Positions 8,638-20,787 of a stretch of 64,000 nt of DNA are shown in pieces. Every line of letters begins with the position of its first letter. The first letter of the stretch is position 1. The DNA lies in assembly GCF_003332305.1 (NCBI RefSeq), contig NZ_QOIO01000013.1, forward strand, positions 1-64,000. The letters are read 5' to 3'. The translations under genes were made by a program, and so were the position numbers. The notes under the pieces were generated by a model, which was given only the letters and a program-made list of their open reading frames with translations, had not been told where the DNA came from and did no database searches. This stretch comes from Microvirga aerophila. GTDB taxonomy: Bacteria; Pseudomonadota; Alphaproteobacteria; Rhizobiales; Beijerinckiaceae.

Positions 8638-9993
8638 TTAAGCTTCCTCAATGCCACCCGTCTTCAGGAAATTCTCGAGCCAGTGAATGTCGTACTGGCC
8701 GTTCTGAATCTCCGGGTTGCGCACGAGGGTGCGGAACAGGGGCAGGGTGGTCTCGATCCCGTCCACGACGAACTCGTCGAGGGCCCGGCGCAGGCGCATG
8801 AGGCACTCGTTGCGGGTCCGTCCGTGCACGATAAGCTTTGCGACGAGCGAGTCGTAATGGGGTGGGATGCGGTAGCCCTGGTAGGCGGCCGAATCCACCC
8901 GCACTCCGAGGCCGCCCGGGGGATGGAAGTAGCTGATCGTGCCGGGGGATGGGCGGAAGGTGGAGGGATGCTCCGCATTCACGCGGCACTCAATGGCATG
9001 CCCGTCGATCTTGATGTCGCTCTGCTGCACGGAGAGCGGCGCGCCCGCTGCGACGCGGATCTGCTCGTTCACCAGGTCGATGCCGGTGATCATCTCGGTC
9101 ACCGGATGCTCCACCTGGATGCGGGTGTTCATCTCGATGAAGTAGAACTCGCCGTCCTCGTAGAGGAACTCGATGGTGCCGGCGCCGGCATATTGCAGCT
9201 CCTGCATGGCCCTGGCGACGACCCCGCCGATCCGCTCGCGCATCTCGACGTTGAGGGCGGGCGAGGGGCCTTCTTCCCAGACCTTCTGGTGGCGGCGCTG
9301 GAGCGAGCAGTCACGCTCGCCGAGATGGATGGCGTTGCCCTTGCCGTCGCCCAGGACCTGGATCTCGATATGCCGGGGCTTCTCGAGGTACTTCTCGATA
9401 TAGACGGCGTCGTCGCCGAAGGCGGCCTTGGCCTCCGTCCGGGCGGTCTGGAGCGCGTGGACGAGGTCGTCCTCCGTGCGCGCCACCTTCATGCCGCGTC
9501 CGCCGCCGCCGGCAGCGGCCTTGATGATGACCGGGTAGCCGATGTCGCGGGCGATGCGCTTGGCTTCGCCCTCGTCAGTCACGCCGCCCTCCGAACCCGG
9601 AACGCAAGGGATGCCGAGGCGCTTTGCGGTGCGCTTCGCCTCGATCTTGTCGCCCATGATGCGGATATGCTCGGCCTTGGGGCCGATGAACGCGATGCGG
9701 TGATGCTCGAGGACTTCAGCGAAGCGGGCGTTTTCTGACAGGAAGCCGTAGCCCGGATGAATCGCATCCGCGCCGGTGATCTCGCAGGCGGCGATGAGGG
9801 CCGGGATGTTGAGATAGCTGTCGCGGGCGGCAGGTGGGCCGATGCAGACGCTCTCGTCAGCGAGGCGCACGTGCATGGCGTCCGCGTCGGCGGTCGAATG
9901 CACCGCGACGGTGGCGATCCCGAGCTCCTTGGCGGCGCGCAGGATGCGAAGGGCGATCTCGCCTCGGTTGGCGATGAGGATCTTGTCGAACAT
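8638..9993 (-). CDS. accC: Acetyl-CoA carboxylase, biotin carboxylase subunit
   Basis: The 451-residue enzyme carboxylates biotin on AccB with ATP and bicarbonate, the first half-reaction of malonyl-CoA formation. The N-terminus [20 protein letters not shown] is the standard biotin carboxylase start. The glycine-rich ATP-grasp loop [14 protein letters not shown] lies near residue 160, the catalytic [14 protein letters not shown] near residue 285 and the C-terminal RPSPGTI segment near 350. I chose the ATG at 9991-9993, with GAG upstream; a GTG at 10002 overlapping the accB stop would add three residues. Five bases separate it from accB, so the two are translated from one message. Confidence 0.97.
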   Translation of the reverse strand: MFDKILIANRGEIALRILRAAKELGIATVAVHSTADADAMHVRLADESVCIGPPAARDSYLNIPALIAACEITGADAIHPGYGFLSENARFAEVLEHHRIAFIGPKAEHIRIMGDKIEAKRTAKRLGIPCVPGSEGGVTDEGEAKRIARDIGYPVIIKAAAGGGGRGMKVARTEDDLVHALQTARTEAKAAFGDDAVYIEKYLEKPRHIEIQVLGDGKGNAIHLGERDCSLQRRHQKVWEEGPSPALNVEMRERIGGVVARAMQELQYAGAGTIEFLYEDGEFYFIEMNTRIQVEHPVTEMITGIDLVNEQIRVAAGAPLSVQQSDIKIDGHAIECRVNAEHPSTFRPSPGTISYFHPPGGLGVRVDSAAYQGYRIPPHYDSLVAKLIVHGRTRNECLMRLRRALDEFVVDGIETTLPLFRTLVRNPEIQNGQYDIHWLENFLKTGGIEEA

Positions 9994-9998
9994 CGCGA

Positions 9999-10475
9999 TC
10001 ACTCGATGACAAGCAAGGGTTCGCCGTACTCGACCGGCGTTCCGTCCTCGACAAAGATGGCCGTTACGGTTCCAGCGCGGGGAGCCACGATCTCGTTGAA
10101 GGTCTTCATGGCCTCGACCAGCAGCACCTTTTCGCCGGCCTGAACCTTGGAGCCGATCTCCACGAAGGATTTCGCGTCCGGCGACGGCTTGCGGTAAGCG
10201 GTGCCCACCATCGGCGACAGAACCGTGCCGGGATGGGTTCCGGCAGCCTTCGCGCCGGCTGCGGCCTCCGAGACCGCCGGCGGCGGCGCAACGACAGGGG
10301 CGGGGGCTGCGGCGGCAGGGGCCGAAACGGGAACCGTCACGGTCGCCGTTACGGTCCGGGCGACGCGGATGCGAAGGTCGCCTTTCTCCACTTCGATCTC
10401 CGTGAGATCGGTGTCGGCGATCAGGGTCGCCAGCTCACGCACGAGATCGGGATCGAAAGGGGTATCCTTGGCCAT
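9999..10475 (-). CDS. accB: Acetyl-CoA carboxylase, biotin carboxyl carrier protein
   Basis: The 158-residue protein carries the biotin that AccC carboxylates and the AccAD transferase discharges. The N-terminal helical part is followed by an Ala/Pro-rich linker (about residues 48-80), typical of BCCP. The C-terminal biotinyl domain contains EAMKTF, with the biotinylated lysine at residue 124. [18 protein letters not shown] opens that domain. The ATG at 10475 is preceded by AAGAGG eight bases upstream, so it is preferred over the GTG at 10484. The gene sits between aroQ and accC on the same strand. Confidence 0.96.
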   Translation of the reverse strand: MAKDTPFDPDLVRELATLIADTDLTEIEVEKGDLRIRVARTVTATVTVPVSAPAAAAPAPVVAPPPAVSEAAAGAKAAGTHPGTVLSPMVGTAYRKPSPDAKSFVEIGSKVQAGEKVLLVEAMKTFNEIVAPRAGTVTAIFVEDGTPVEYGEPLLVIE

Positions 10476-10501
10476 GGGGCTCACCTCTTATTCTTGAGGA
10501 A

Positions 10502-10969
10502 CTAGTGTTTGGAGGGATTCGTTTGCTTTGCCCGCTCGACCATCGCGCGATGGACCGCATCCAGGCCGAGAAGGTAGCTCATGGGCCCGAAACCACAGAT
10601 CACGCCGAGGGACACGGGGGCAATGAGCGAGCGATGACGAAAGCCCTCGCGGGAATGAACATTCGATAGATGCACCTCGACCGTCGGGACGCCGCTTCCG
10701 GCGATAGCGTCCCTGAGAGCAATCGAGGTGTGGGTATAGGCGCCGGCATTCATGACGACGCCCGCCCCTTGAGCTCCTGCCTCCTGAATCCAGTCGACCA
10801 GATGTCCTTCGTGGTTCGACTGGCGGAAGGTGATGGCCGCGCCCATGCTTCCTGCCTTCTCGCGCACGAGCCGTTCGATCTCGACAAGCGTGGTGCTGCC
10901 GTAGACCGTGGATTCTCGCTGCCCGAGCAGGTTGAGGTTCGGTCCGTTGAGGACGTGGACGGTGATCAT
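10502..10969 (-). CDS. aroQ: Type II 3-dehydroquinate dehydratase
   Basis: The enzyme dehydrates 3-dehydroquinate to 3-dehydroshikimate in aromatic amino acid synthesis. The start MITVHVLNGPNLNLLGQRE is diagnostic, with the catalytic tyrosine in the following STVYGS. QSNHEGHLVDWIQEA, NAGAYTHTSIALRDA, the EVHLSN motif with active-site His, and FRHRS complete the family pattern. At 155 residues the length is slightly above the usual 146-150. The open frame continues 30 codons upstream of the ATG at 10969, but those residues are not conserved. The gene is 26 bases upstream of accB on the same strand, an aroQ-accB-accC order common in proteobacteria. Confidence 0.96.
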   Translation of the reverse strand: MITVHVLNGPNLNLLGQRESTVYGSTTLVEIERLVREKAGSMGAAITFRQSNHEGHLVDWIQEAGAQGAGVVMNAGAYTHTSIALRDAIAGSGVPTVEVHLSNVHSREGFRHRSLIAPVSLGVICGFGPMSYLLGLDAVHRAMVERAKQTNPSKH

Positions 10970-11172
10970 TGCGAAAGGAGCGTTCCGGAAAGCTCCGTGG
11001 AAACGGAGCCGAAAGGCCCTCTTAGCCAAAAGGCGACCGGACGGAAAGGGGAAAACCAAGGCTTTCCAAAGCCGGGCTTCCCGCTGCCGTTAGGTGAGGG
11101 CCTTCAAACGTGCCGGTTGCGGCCCGTAAAACGCTTCGTTTCAGGCGACGGGCGCCGTACCGATCAGGGCTG

Positions 11173-11949
11173 TCAGCAGCTTGCCTTACCGCATTGGCGG
11201 ACATTGGCGACGACCTGCTTCAGGGGCTCAACGCCCACTGCCCCGGGGATGATCTCGTCGCCGATGATGAAGGCCGGAGTGCCGGTCAGGCCGAGCTTGT
11301 CGCCGAGCCCCATGTTTTCCTGGAGGGCGCCTCGCACCTCCGGGCTCTCCATGTCCTTCTGGAGGCGGGCCACGTCGAGGCCCAGCTCCTTGGCGACCGC
11401 AAGGGCGCGCTCGCCGTTGACCCGACCGCGGCTATCCATGACCTTCATGTGGTAGTCGAAGAGCTTTTCGCCCTGAAGCTGCTTCCTGGCGGCGAGCGCC
11501 ACCCGGCTCGCCTCGACGGAATCCGGCCCGAGAACCGGGAAGTCCTTGAGGACCACGCGCAGCTTGGAATCGCTTTTGACCAGGGACTGCACATCGGCCA
11601 AAGCCTTCTTGCAGTACCCGCAATTGTAGTCGAAGAACTCCACCAGGGTGACGTCGCCGGACGGGTTGCCGGCCACATAGGAGTGGGGCGCGTTGAGCAG
11701 GGTCTGCCGCGTCTCCTTGAGGGCCCCGGACTGGGCGACGCGCTGCGCTTCCGCCTGGCGTTTCTCGAGCTCTGCGATGACTTCCGTCAGAACCTCGGGA
11801 TTCTTCAACAGGTAGTCCTTCACGACCTCGCCGATGGCTTGGCGCTGCTGATCGTTGAAGACCGGGCTCTGCGCGATGGCCGCTGGGGCGAACACAAGAG
11901 CGCCCATGAGGGCCGCGGCCTGACAGGATTTGAGAAACGAAAAACGCAT
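11173..11949 (-). CDS. DsbA-family thiol:disulfide oxidoreductase
   Basis: The 258-residue protein has a Sec signal peptide (residues 1-26, ending AIA-Q). An N-terminal helical segment of the Com1/BdbD-like type covers about residues 30-85. The thioredoxin-like domain has the catalytic CGYC at residues 110-113 in FFDYNCGYCKK, and the cis-proline loop TGTPAF near residue 225. Two more cysteines lie at the extreme C-terminus (RQCGKASC). It should form or shuffle disulfides in periplasmic proteins. The active site CGYC and the N-terminal extension separate it from classical E. coli DsbA (CPHC). It is transcribed with the aroQ-accBC-aat direction, 203 bases before aroQ. Confidence 0.9.
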   Translation of the reverse strand: MRFSFLKSCQAAALMGALVFAPAAIAQSPVFNDQQRQAIGEVVKDYLLKNPEVLTEVIAELEKRQAEAQRVAQSGALKETRQTLLNAPHSYVAGNPSGDVTLVEFFDYNCGYCKKALADVQSLVKSDSKLRVVLKDFPVLGPDSVEASRVALAARKQLQGEKLFDYHMKVMDSRGRVNGERALAVAKELGLDVARLQKDMESPEVRGALQENMGLGDKLGLTGTPAFIIGDEIIPGAVGVEPLKQVVANVRQCGKASC

Positions 11950-12171
11950 GTGGGTCCTTTATGAAACTTGGGACGGGGGCTTCCCGGCCTCCGGGAGGCA
12001 GCTCTGTCCGAGCGCCTCTCGCGTCCTGTCGATGTCGTGGAGCTTGGCTGCCCACGATCCTAGCATGTCCGGGGCGAGTTAGCGAAATTGCCGGGCAGGC
12101 GTCAATTCACGGGTTCGTTGGCGTCGGTAAGGTTCTTGAGGCGAGGCCCGCGAGAGGCTACGAGCCCTGCC

Positions 12172-13353
12172 ATGACAAAATCATCCTCCAGCCTCCCTCT
12201 TCCCGCCGTCGCCCGCCGCATGGACCGGGTCTCGTCCTTCTTGGCCATGGATGTGTTGAGCGCCGCCGCGGCAAAAGAAAGGCGCGGCGACAGCGTCGTC
12301 CATATGGAGGTGGGCCAGCCTTCGGCGCCCGCGCCCCGCGCTGCCCGCGAGGCCGCGAAGGCGGCCATCGAGACGGGGCGCATTGGCTATACGGAAGCGC
12401 TTGGCACCGCAGCCCTCAGGGAGCGCATCGCCTGGCACTACCGCGACGTCTATGGGGTAAGCCTCGCACCGGAGCGGGTCGTCGTCACCACAGGCTCTTC
12501 GGCCGGCTTTGTCCTGGCCTTTTTAAGCCTGTTCGATCCAGGCCAGCGCGTCGCCATCACGGCTCCGGGTTACCCGGCCTATCGCAATATTCTGGAGGCG
12601 CTCGATCTCGAGCCGGTCGTAATTCCGCTTACCAAGGCGGATGGCTGGATCATGACCGCGCAGGCCGTCGAGAAGGCGCATGCGGAAAAGCCGCTTCACG
12701 GTATCCTGGCCATGAGCCCGGCGAACCCATCCGGGACGATGATCGGCCGACAGGTGCTGGCCGCTCTCGGGGCAACCTGCCGCCGTCTCGGCCTGTGGTT
12801 CATCTCGGACGAGATCTATCACGGGCTCACCTACGGGGAGGCGGCCTCGACCGCTTTGACGTCCGACGACGACGCGGTCGTGATCAACTCGTTCTCCAAA
12901 TACTACTGCATGACCGGCTGGCGGATCGGCTGGATCGTGGTGCCGGAGCGGCTGGTGCGGCCCATCGAGCGCTTGGCCCAGAACCTCTACATCTCGCCGC
13001 CCTACCTGTCTCAGGTGGCCGCGCTGGCGGCCTTCGACGCCGCCGAGGAGCTGGAGGCCGTCAAGGAAGGCTACGCCCGCAACCGGGCCTATCTCCTCGA
13101 GGAACTGCCGCGTCTCGGCATTACCGAGATGCACCCGGTCGATGGGGCGTTCTACATCTATGCGGACATTTCCAGGTTCACCAATGACTCCATCGGCTTC
13201 ACCAAGAGGATGCTGGAGGAAGCGGGGGTGGCCGCGACGCCTGGGCTTGATTTCGACCCTGTCGAAGGCTCGCATTACCTACGCCTGTCCTTCGCGGGCT
13301 CCGAAAACGATTGTCGCGAGGCGGTTGCCCGCCTCGCGACTTGGTTGAAATAG
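12172..13353 (+). CDS. Class I/II pyridoxal-phosphate aminotransferase
   Basis: The 393-residue product is a fold-type I aminotransferase related to aspartate/aromatic enzymes. The PLP-binding lysine is K243 in SFSKYYCMTGWRIG. Other landmarks are TTGSSAGF (cofactor phosphate region), SPANPSGTM with the conserved Asn, FISDEIYHGLTYG with the Asp that contacts the pyridine nitrogen, and the C-terminal YLRLSFAG with the substrate-carboxylate Arg. The substrate cannot be told from the sequence. The ATG at 12172 begins the MTKSSSSLP reading with the conserved region close behind; the frame is open 28 codons upstream without conservation. It is convergent with rne, with 38 bases between the stops. 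Confidence 0.92.
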   Translation: MTKSSSSLPLPAVARRMDRVSSFLAMDVLSAAAAKERRGDSVVHMEVGQPSAPAPRAAREAAKAAIETGRIGYTEALGTAALRERIAWHYRDVYGVSLAPERVVVTTGSSAGFVLAFLSLFDPGQRVAITAPGYPAYRNILEALDLEPVVIPLTKADGWIMTAQAVEKAHAEKPLHGILAMSPANPSGTMIGRQVLAALGATCRRLGLWFISDEIYHGLTYGEAASTALTSDDDAVVINSFSKYYCMTGWRIGWIVVPERLVRPIERLAQNLYISPPYLSQVAALAAFDAAEELEAVKEGYARNRAYLLEELPRLGITEMHPVDGAFYIYADISRFTNDSIGFTKRMLEEAGVAATPGLDFDPVEGSHYLRLSFAGSENDCREAVARLATWLK

Positions 13354-13391
13354 ATTTTATCGAGCTGGGGTAACGCCTTACGGGGCGTTCC

Positions 13392-16172
<2,781 letters not shown>

Positions 16173-16779
16173 GTTGAACTCTCGACATGGCGATCGAGGG
16201 CAGGACCTGAGGCAGAAGCCGCATGGAGGGCGGGCAGCCGCGCCGCATGATTGGGCGGCGGGCTGAACTTGCGTTCGGAGTGCTGACGATCGCCATAGCG
16301 CGCCTCACTGGGGCGCATGCTGGGTTAAACTGGGCCGACGTCATGCCGGAGTGACCGGTGTATGAACGAGTGCGCGACTGATCGCACGAATCGGAAGGTG
16401 CTGTGACGACAGTCAGAACTGACTTCGCTGGCGCAACCATTCCACGACGGCCTTTCGAAATCGATGCGCCAGACTGAGCTGGCCATCGGCATAAGTGCGA
16501 TGAAAACATCGCTGTTCGAGCCTGTCCGCGAGCCTGTCGAGGGTGACGGGGGTCCATAAGGATCGGTCAAGACAACCGTCTCCTCAAGATCCGCCGCCAG
16601 ATTCGGCCATGCCGGACGGGGTTCAGCATCATTACAGAGCCTTGATGCCATTTGGCAAGATGCTGAGATACTGTGCCTCGGACGCAACACTGTCTCAACA
16701 ATGGACCGATTGGCAAAGGGATTCGTTAACCAAGAGCCCCTTATGAGGTAGGAGGGACCACCGAACCGAGCGGCGGCCG
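16173..16779. other. Divergent intergenic region, rne / amidase
   Basis: This 607-base stretch carries the rne leader on the minus strand and the promoter of the amidase gene on the plus strand. A 10-bp inverted repeat (16187-16196 and 16287-16296) lies just upstream of the rne start. I see no gene; the open frames here have no recognisable character. Confidence 0.55.
16187..16296 (-). promoter_or_regulatory. Long-range inverted repeat in the rne leader
   Basis: ATGGCGATCG at 16187-16196 and CGATCGCCAT at 16287-16296 are exact complements with 90 bases between. The proximal arm is only 14 bases from the rne start codon, so pairing in the transcript could mask the ribosome site or present a structure to RNase E. 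This is inference from position and complementarity. Confidence 0.35.
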
Positions 16780-18027
16780 ATGCATCTCAAACCCTTCATA
16801 CGCCTTGTGCAGGTATTCCTGACGGCGCTGCTTCTCCTCGCAGGGGGCGATGGCGCGTGGGCTGTGGGAGCCGAGCCCGGCAAAGCCGAAGCGCTCGCCA
16901 TTGCGGCGGCGGTGGCTGTCGAGGTCGACGGGCCAAAGACTAGATTCAAGGTGACCTTGTCCAAAGCGGTTACGGCCCAGGCGTACCTGATGGAGCGCCC
17001 AGACCGCGTCATCGTCGATCTTCCCGAAGTTTCGTTCCATCTTCCGTCCGAGCTGGGCCGGAAGCGCGAGGGCCTGATTGCCTCCTACCGTTATGGGCTG
17101 TTCGCGCCAGGCCGTTCCCGGGTCGTGATGGATCTGGCCCAGCCGGCCACCATATCGGCCATTCATTCGGAGCCTGGCGCACCAGGCGGGGCAACCATCC
17201 TGGTCATCGAGCTGTCTCGCGCCGACCGGGACGAGTTTCGCCGCGCCGCGGCCGAGAGCGCCGGAGCTTCGCGGGCAACCGCGGAGCAGCCTGCCCCGAA
17301 AGAGGCTCAGGATGCGCGTCCGGTGATCGTGATCGATCCGGGCCACGGCGGCATCGATCCCGGCGCGGCGGCTCATTCGGGCGTGATCGAGAAGGATCTT
17401 GTTCTGTCCTTCGCCCAGCAGCTCAAGAAAAAGCTCGAGGGGCAAGGCCGCTACCGGGTGCTGATGACCCGTGACGAGGATGTTTTCATCTCTCTCGGCG
17501 ACCGGGTACGCTCCGCGCGATCCGCCAAGGCCGATCTTTTCATCTCGATCCACGCCGATTCGATTTCCGGCGGTCAGGATGTGCGCGGATTGACCGTCTA
17601 TACCGGGTCGGAGCGGGCGTCCGACGCCGAATCCGCCAGGCTTGCCGACCGGGAAAACAAGGCGGACGCCGCGGCCGGCATCGATTCGGGCGATAGCCCG
17701 GACGACGTGCTCGATATTCTCCAGGATCTGACGCTTCGGGAGACGCGTTCCTTCTCGCATGGGTTCGCGACCCGTCTGGTCGGAGAGCTCGATACAATCG
17801 CGCGCCTCAACAAGAATCCCCGCCGGGAGGCGGGCTTCCGGGTGCTTCGGGCCCATGACGTGCCCTCGGTTCTCGTCGAGCTCGGCTATTTGTCCAGCAA
17901 GCAGGACTTGGATCTTCTCATGTCCGAGCAGTGGCGCGGCAAAATGGTCTCTGCCATGACGGTCGCCGTTGACCGTTTCTTCGCGACGCGGCTCTCTCGC
18001 CAGGGGGCTGCCGCAGTTTTACCATAG
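16780..18027 (+). CDS. N-acetylmuramoyl-L-alanine amidase (AmiC-type, AMIN + Amidase_3)
   Basis: The 415-residue periplasmic enzyme cleaves the amide bond between muramic acid and the stem peptide to split septal wall. A signal peptide covers about residues 1-30 (hydrophobic core VFLTALLLLAGGDGAWAVGA). An AMIN domain for wall localisation spans about residues 45-145. The zinc amidase domain runs from about 185 to 408, with VIDPGHGGIDPGA (first His), the conserved Glu in VIEKDLVLSF, FISIHADS (His) and SVLVELGYLSS (catalytic Glu) visible. An extra loop between the His and the last Glu contains the regulatory-helix region found in division amidases. The gene precedes mrcA by 148 bases on the same strand, a wall-remodelling pair. 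Confidence 0.95.
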   Translation: MHLKPFIRLVQVFLTALLLLAGGDGAWAVGAEPGKAEALAIAAAVAVEVDGPKTRFKVTLSKAVTAQAYLMERPDRVIVDLPEVSFHLPSELGRKREGLIASYRYGLFAPGRSRVVMDLAQPATISAIHSEPGAPGGATILVIELSRADRDEFRRAAAESAGASRATAEQPAPKEAQDARPVIVIDPGHGGIDPGAAAHSGVIEKDLVLSFAQQLKKKLEGQGRYRVLMTRDEDVFISLGDRVRSARSAKADLFISIHADSISGGQDVRGLTVYTGSERASDAESARLADRENKADAAAGIDSGDSPDDVLDILQDLTLRETRSFSHGFATRLVGELDTIARLNKNPRREAGFRVLRAHDVPSVLVELGYLSSKQDLDLLMSEQWRGKMVSAMTVAVDRFFATRLSRQGAAAVLP

Positions 18028-18112
18028 ATACGGTGTGGATAGCCGTAGCGGGGGCACGATTCCTCGGTTAACAGGGGCGCGGGCCGAAAGGCTCCGTCTT
18101 GCCTCGAACGGG

Positions 18113-18130
18113 GATCGGCATGGGCCGATC
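18113..18130. other. Short hairpin between amidase gene and mrcA
   Basis: GATCGGC and GCCGATC form a 7-bp stem with the four-base loop ATGG. There is no T tract. It may be a weak attenuator or leader element before mrcA. Confidence 0.3.
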
Positions 18131-18175
18131 GGCATAACAGAGCGCCATTTGGCGTCGATAACGGAATAGCTTCGG

Positions 18176-20617
18176 ATGCGCTTCGTCCTACGATTCTTTG
18201 GCTTCCTTTTCAGCATCGGGGCGATTTTCTTCCTGATCGGCGCTGTTGGCCTGGCCTATGGATACTGGGCCTTCTCAAAGGACCTGCCGGACCACGCGCA
18301 GCTTGCCAATTACGAGCCGCCGGTGATGACCCGCGTCCATGCGGCGGACGGCAGCCTCATCGCCGAATATGCGCGCGAGCGCCGCCTTCACGTTCCGATC
18401 CAGGCCACGCCCAAGCTCGTCATCGACGCGTTCCTGTCGGCCGAGGACAAGAACTTCTATCGCCATGTGGGCATCGACCCCGAGGGGCTCGTGCGCGCCG
18501 TTCTGGCCAATGTCCGGTCCGGCGGCAGGCGGGAGCAGGGCGCTTCGACGATCACCCAGCAGGTTGCTAAGAACTTCCTCGTGGGCAACGAGAAGAGCTA
18601 CGAGCGCAAGATCCGCGAGGCCCTGATCGCCCTTCGGATCGAATCGACCTTCTCCAAGGACAAAATCCTTGAGCTGTACCTGAACGAGATCTTCCTCGGT
18701 ACCCTGTCGCCTGGGCGCAACCTGCACGGCATCGCCGCTGCGGCGCTCGACTATTTCGGCAAGTCGATTCACGAATTGACCCTGGCCGAGGCCGCCTACA
18801 TCGCGGCCCTGCCCAAGGGACCCAACAACTATCATCCTTTCCGCGAACGCCAGGCCGCCGTCGAGCGTCGCAACTGGGTCATCGACCGCATGGTCGCCAA
18901 CGGCTACGCCACCCGCCAGGACGGCGACGTGGCCAAGAAGGAGCCGCTCAACGTCAAGCCGCGGAACGTGTCGCCCAACAGTATCGCGTCCGGCTACTTC
19001 GCTGAGGGCGTGCGCCGCGATATCGCCGATCGTTATGGCGAGGAGAAGCTCTACGAGGGCGGCCTCCTGATCAGGGCGACTCTCGACCCGAAGATGCAGG
19101 CCATGGCCCGCAAGGCCCTCGTGGACGGCCTCGTTCGCTTCGACGAAGCCCGTGGATGGCGCGGGTCGCAGCAGAAGATCGATCTTACGGGCCGCGAGTG
19201 GGGTCTGGCCCTGGCCGAGGTGCCCATGCTCGGCGACGTTCAGCCCTGGCGGATGGCCGTGGTGCTGGAGGTCTCCGGAGGACGTGCGCGTGTCGGTCTC
19301 CAGCCGAAGCGGGAGGCGTCCGGGCAGGTGGTGCGCGACCGCGAGATCGGCTTTGTCACGGCCGACGGCGCCAAGTGGACGCGCCGGCCGGTCGAGCGGG
19401 CCGTTTCTCCCGGCGACGTGGTGTACGTGGAGCCCCTTGAAGGCAAGGCCGGGCAGTACCGTCTGCGCCAGATCCCCGAGATCTCGGGCGCCATCGTGGC
19501 GATGGACCCCTATACGGGCCGTGTCCACGCCATGGTGGGCGGGTTCTCCTTCGACCAGAGCGAGTTCAACCGCGCGAGCCAGGCCATGCGGCAGCCGGGC
19601 TCCTCGTTCAAGCCGATCGTCTACGCCACGGCCCTCGACAACGGCTATACCCCGTCGAGCCAGATCCTCGATGCGCCGTTCGTGCTCGACATGGGACCGG
19701 GCCAGGCCGCCTGGGCTCCGTCGAACTACGACGGCAAGTCGGCGGGCCTGCGCACCCTCCGTTACGGGATCGAGCACTCCAAGAACCTGATGACGGTCCG
19801 GCTTTCCAACGAGGTCGGGATGCCGGCCATCTCGGAATATGCCCGCCGGTTCGGCGTCTACGACGACATGCTCCCGCTCCTGTCCATGTCCCTGGGCGCG
19901 GGCGAGACCACGGTCATGCGCATGACGGCGGCTTATTCGATGTTCGCCAATGGCGGGCGGCGCATCAAGCCGACCCTGATCGACCACATCCAGGACCGCT
20001 CGGGTCGCACAATCTACCGGCACGACGACCGCAAGTGCATCTCCTGCGACTCGGACAAATGGGACGGCGGCGCTCCGCCCAAGCTTGCCGACAACCGGGA
20101 GCAGGTGCTCGATCCTCTCACCGCCTACCAGATGACCTCGATCCTCGAGGGCGTTGTCCAGCGCGGCACGGCCCAGACCGTGAAAGCGGTTGGCAGGCCG
20201 CTCGCCGGCAAGACGGGAACCACCAACGACGCGAAGGACGTGTGGTTCGTGGGCTTCTCGCCCGACCTCGCCGTGGGTGTGTTCATCGGCTATGACCAGC
20301 CCAAGTCCCTCGGCAATGCGGCCACGGCGGGTCAATACGCGGCTCCGGTGTTCCGCGACTTCATGCAGATGGCCCTCAAGGACAAGCCTGCGACCCCGTT
20401 CCGCGTGCCGCCAGGCATCAAGCTGATCCGCGTGAATGCCTCCTCGGGCACGCGCGCCGGGTCGGGCGAGGGCGGGAACGTGATCCTCGAAGCCTTCAAG
20501 CCTGGTACAACTCCGCCCGATACCTACGTGCCGGTCGAGGTCGAATCCGCTCCGCAAGCGGAGTATCCGGGCGATCCCAGACAGCAGGTCGGCGCAGGCG
20601 CCAACGGATTGTACTGA
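18176..20617 (+). CDS. mrcA: Penicillin-binding protein 1A, bifunctional transglycosylase/transpeptidase
   Basis: The 813-residue class A PBP polymerises and cross-links peptidoglycan. An N-terminal membrane anchor (about residues 5-30) is followed by the GT51 glycosyltransferase domain, with the catalytic glutamate in AEDKNFYRHVGIDPEG near residue 98 and GASTITQQVAKN near residue 122. An OB-like insert lies around residues 320-430, as in PBP1A. The transpeptidase domain has the active-site serine in PGSSFKP near residue 475, SKN near residue 535 and KTGTT near residue 679. The C-terminal tail is Pro-rich. The length is normal. It follows the amidase gene and precedes prfB. Confidence 0.96.
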   Translation: MRFVLRFFGFLFSIGAIFFLIGAVGLAYGYWAFSKDLPDHAQLANYEPPVMTRVHAADGSLIAEYARERRLHVPIQATPKLVIDAFLSAEDKNFYRHVGIDPEGLVRAVLANVRSGGRREQGASTITQQVAKNFLVGNEKSYERKIREALIALRIESTFSKDKILELYLNEIFLGTLSPGRNLHGIAAAALDYFGKSIHELTLAEAAYIAALPKGPNNYHPFRERQAAVERRNWVIDRMVANGYATRQDGDVAKKEPLNVKPRNVSPNSIASGYFAEGVRRDIADRYGEEKLYEGGLLIRATLDPKMQAMARKALVDGLVRFDEARGWRGSQQKIDLTGREWGLALAEVPMLGDVQPWRMAVVLEVSGGRARVGLQPKREASGQVVRDREIGFVTADGAKWTRRPVERAVSPGDVVYVEPLEGKAGQYRLRQIPEISGAIVAMDPYTGRVHAMVGGFSFDQSEFNRASQAMRQPGSSFKPIVYATALDNGYTPSSQILDAPFVLDMGPGQAAWAPSNYDGKSAGLRTLRYGIEHSKNLMTVRLSNEVGMPAISEYARRFGVYDDMLPLLSMSLGAGETTVMRMTAAYSMFANGGRRIKPTLIDHIQDRSGRTIYRHDDRKCISCDSDKWDGGAPPKLADNREQVLDPLTAYQMTSILEGVVQRGTAQTVKAVGRPLAGKTGTTNDAKDVWFVGFSPDLAVGVFIGYDQPKSLGNAATAGQYAAPVFRDFMQMALKDKPATPFRVPPGIKLIRVNASSGTRAGSGEGGNVILEAFKPGTTPPDTYVPVEVESAPQAEYPGDPRQQVGAGANGLY

Positions 20618-20787
20618 CCGCCTGTACGCTCCATATGCGGTGAAACCTTCAACCCATGAGACGTCGACCCACCGCCGTCGGTATGCCGGCTCGCGGTGAA
20701 GGCTGGTCCTTTGAGGATTGGCTCCTTTACACGATGCGGGGCTCCCCGTAAGACCCGCACTCCCAAGGCTCGGACTAAACACAGACC

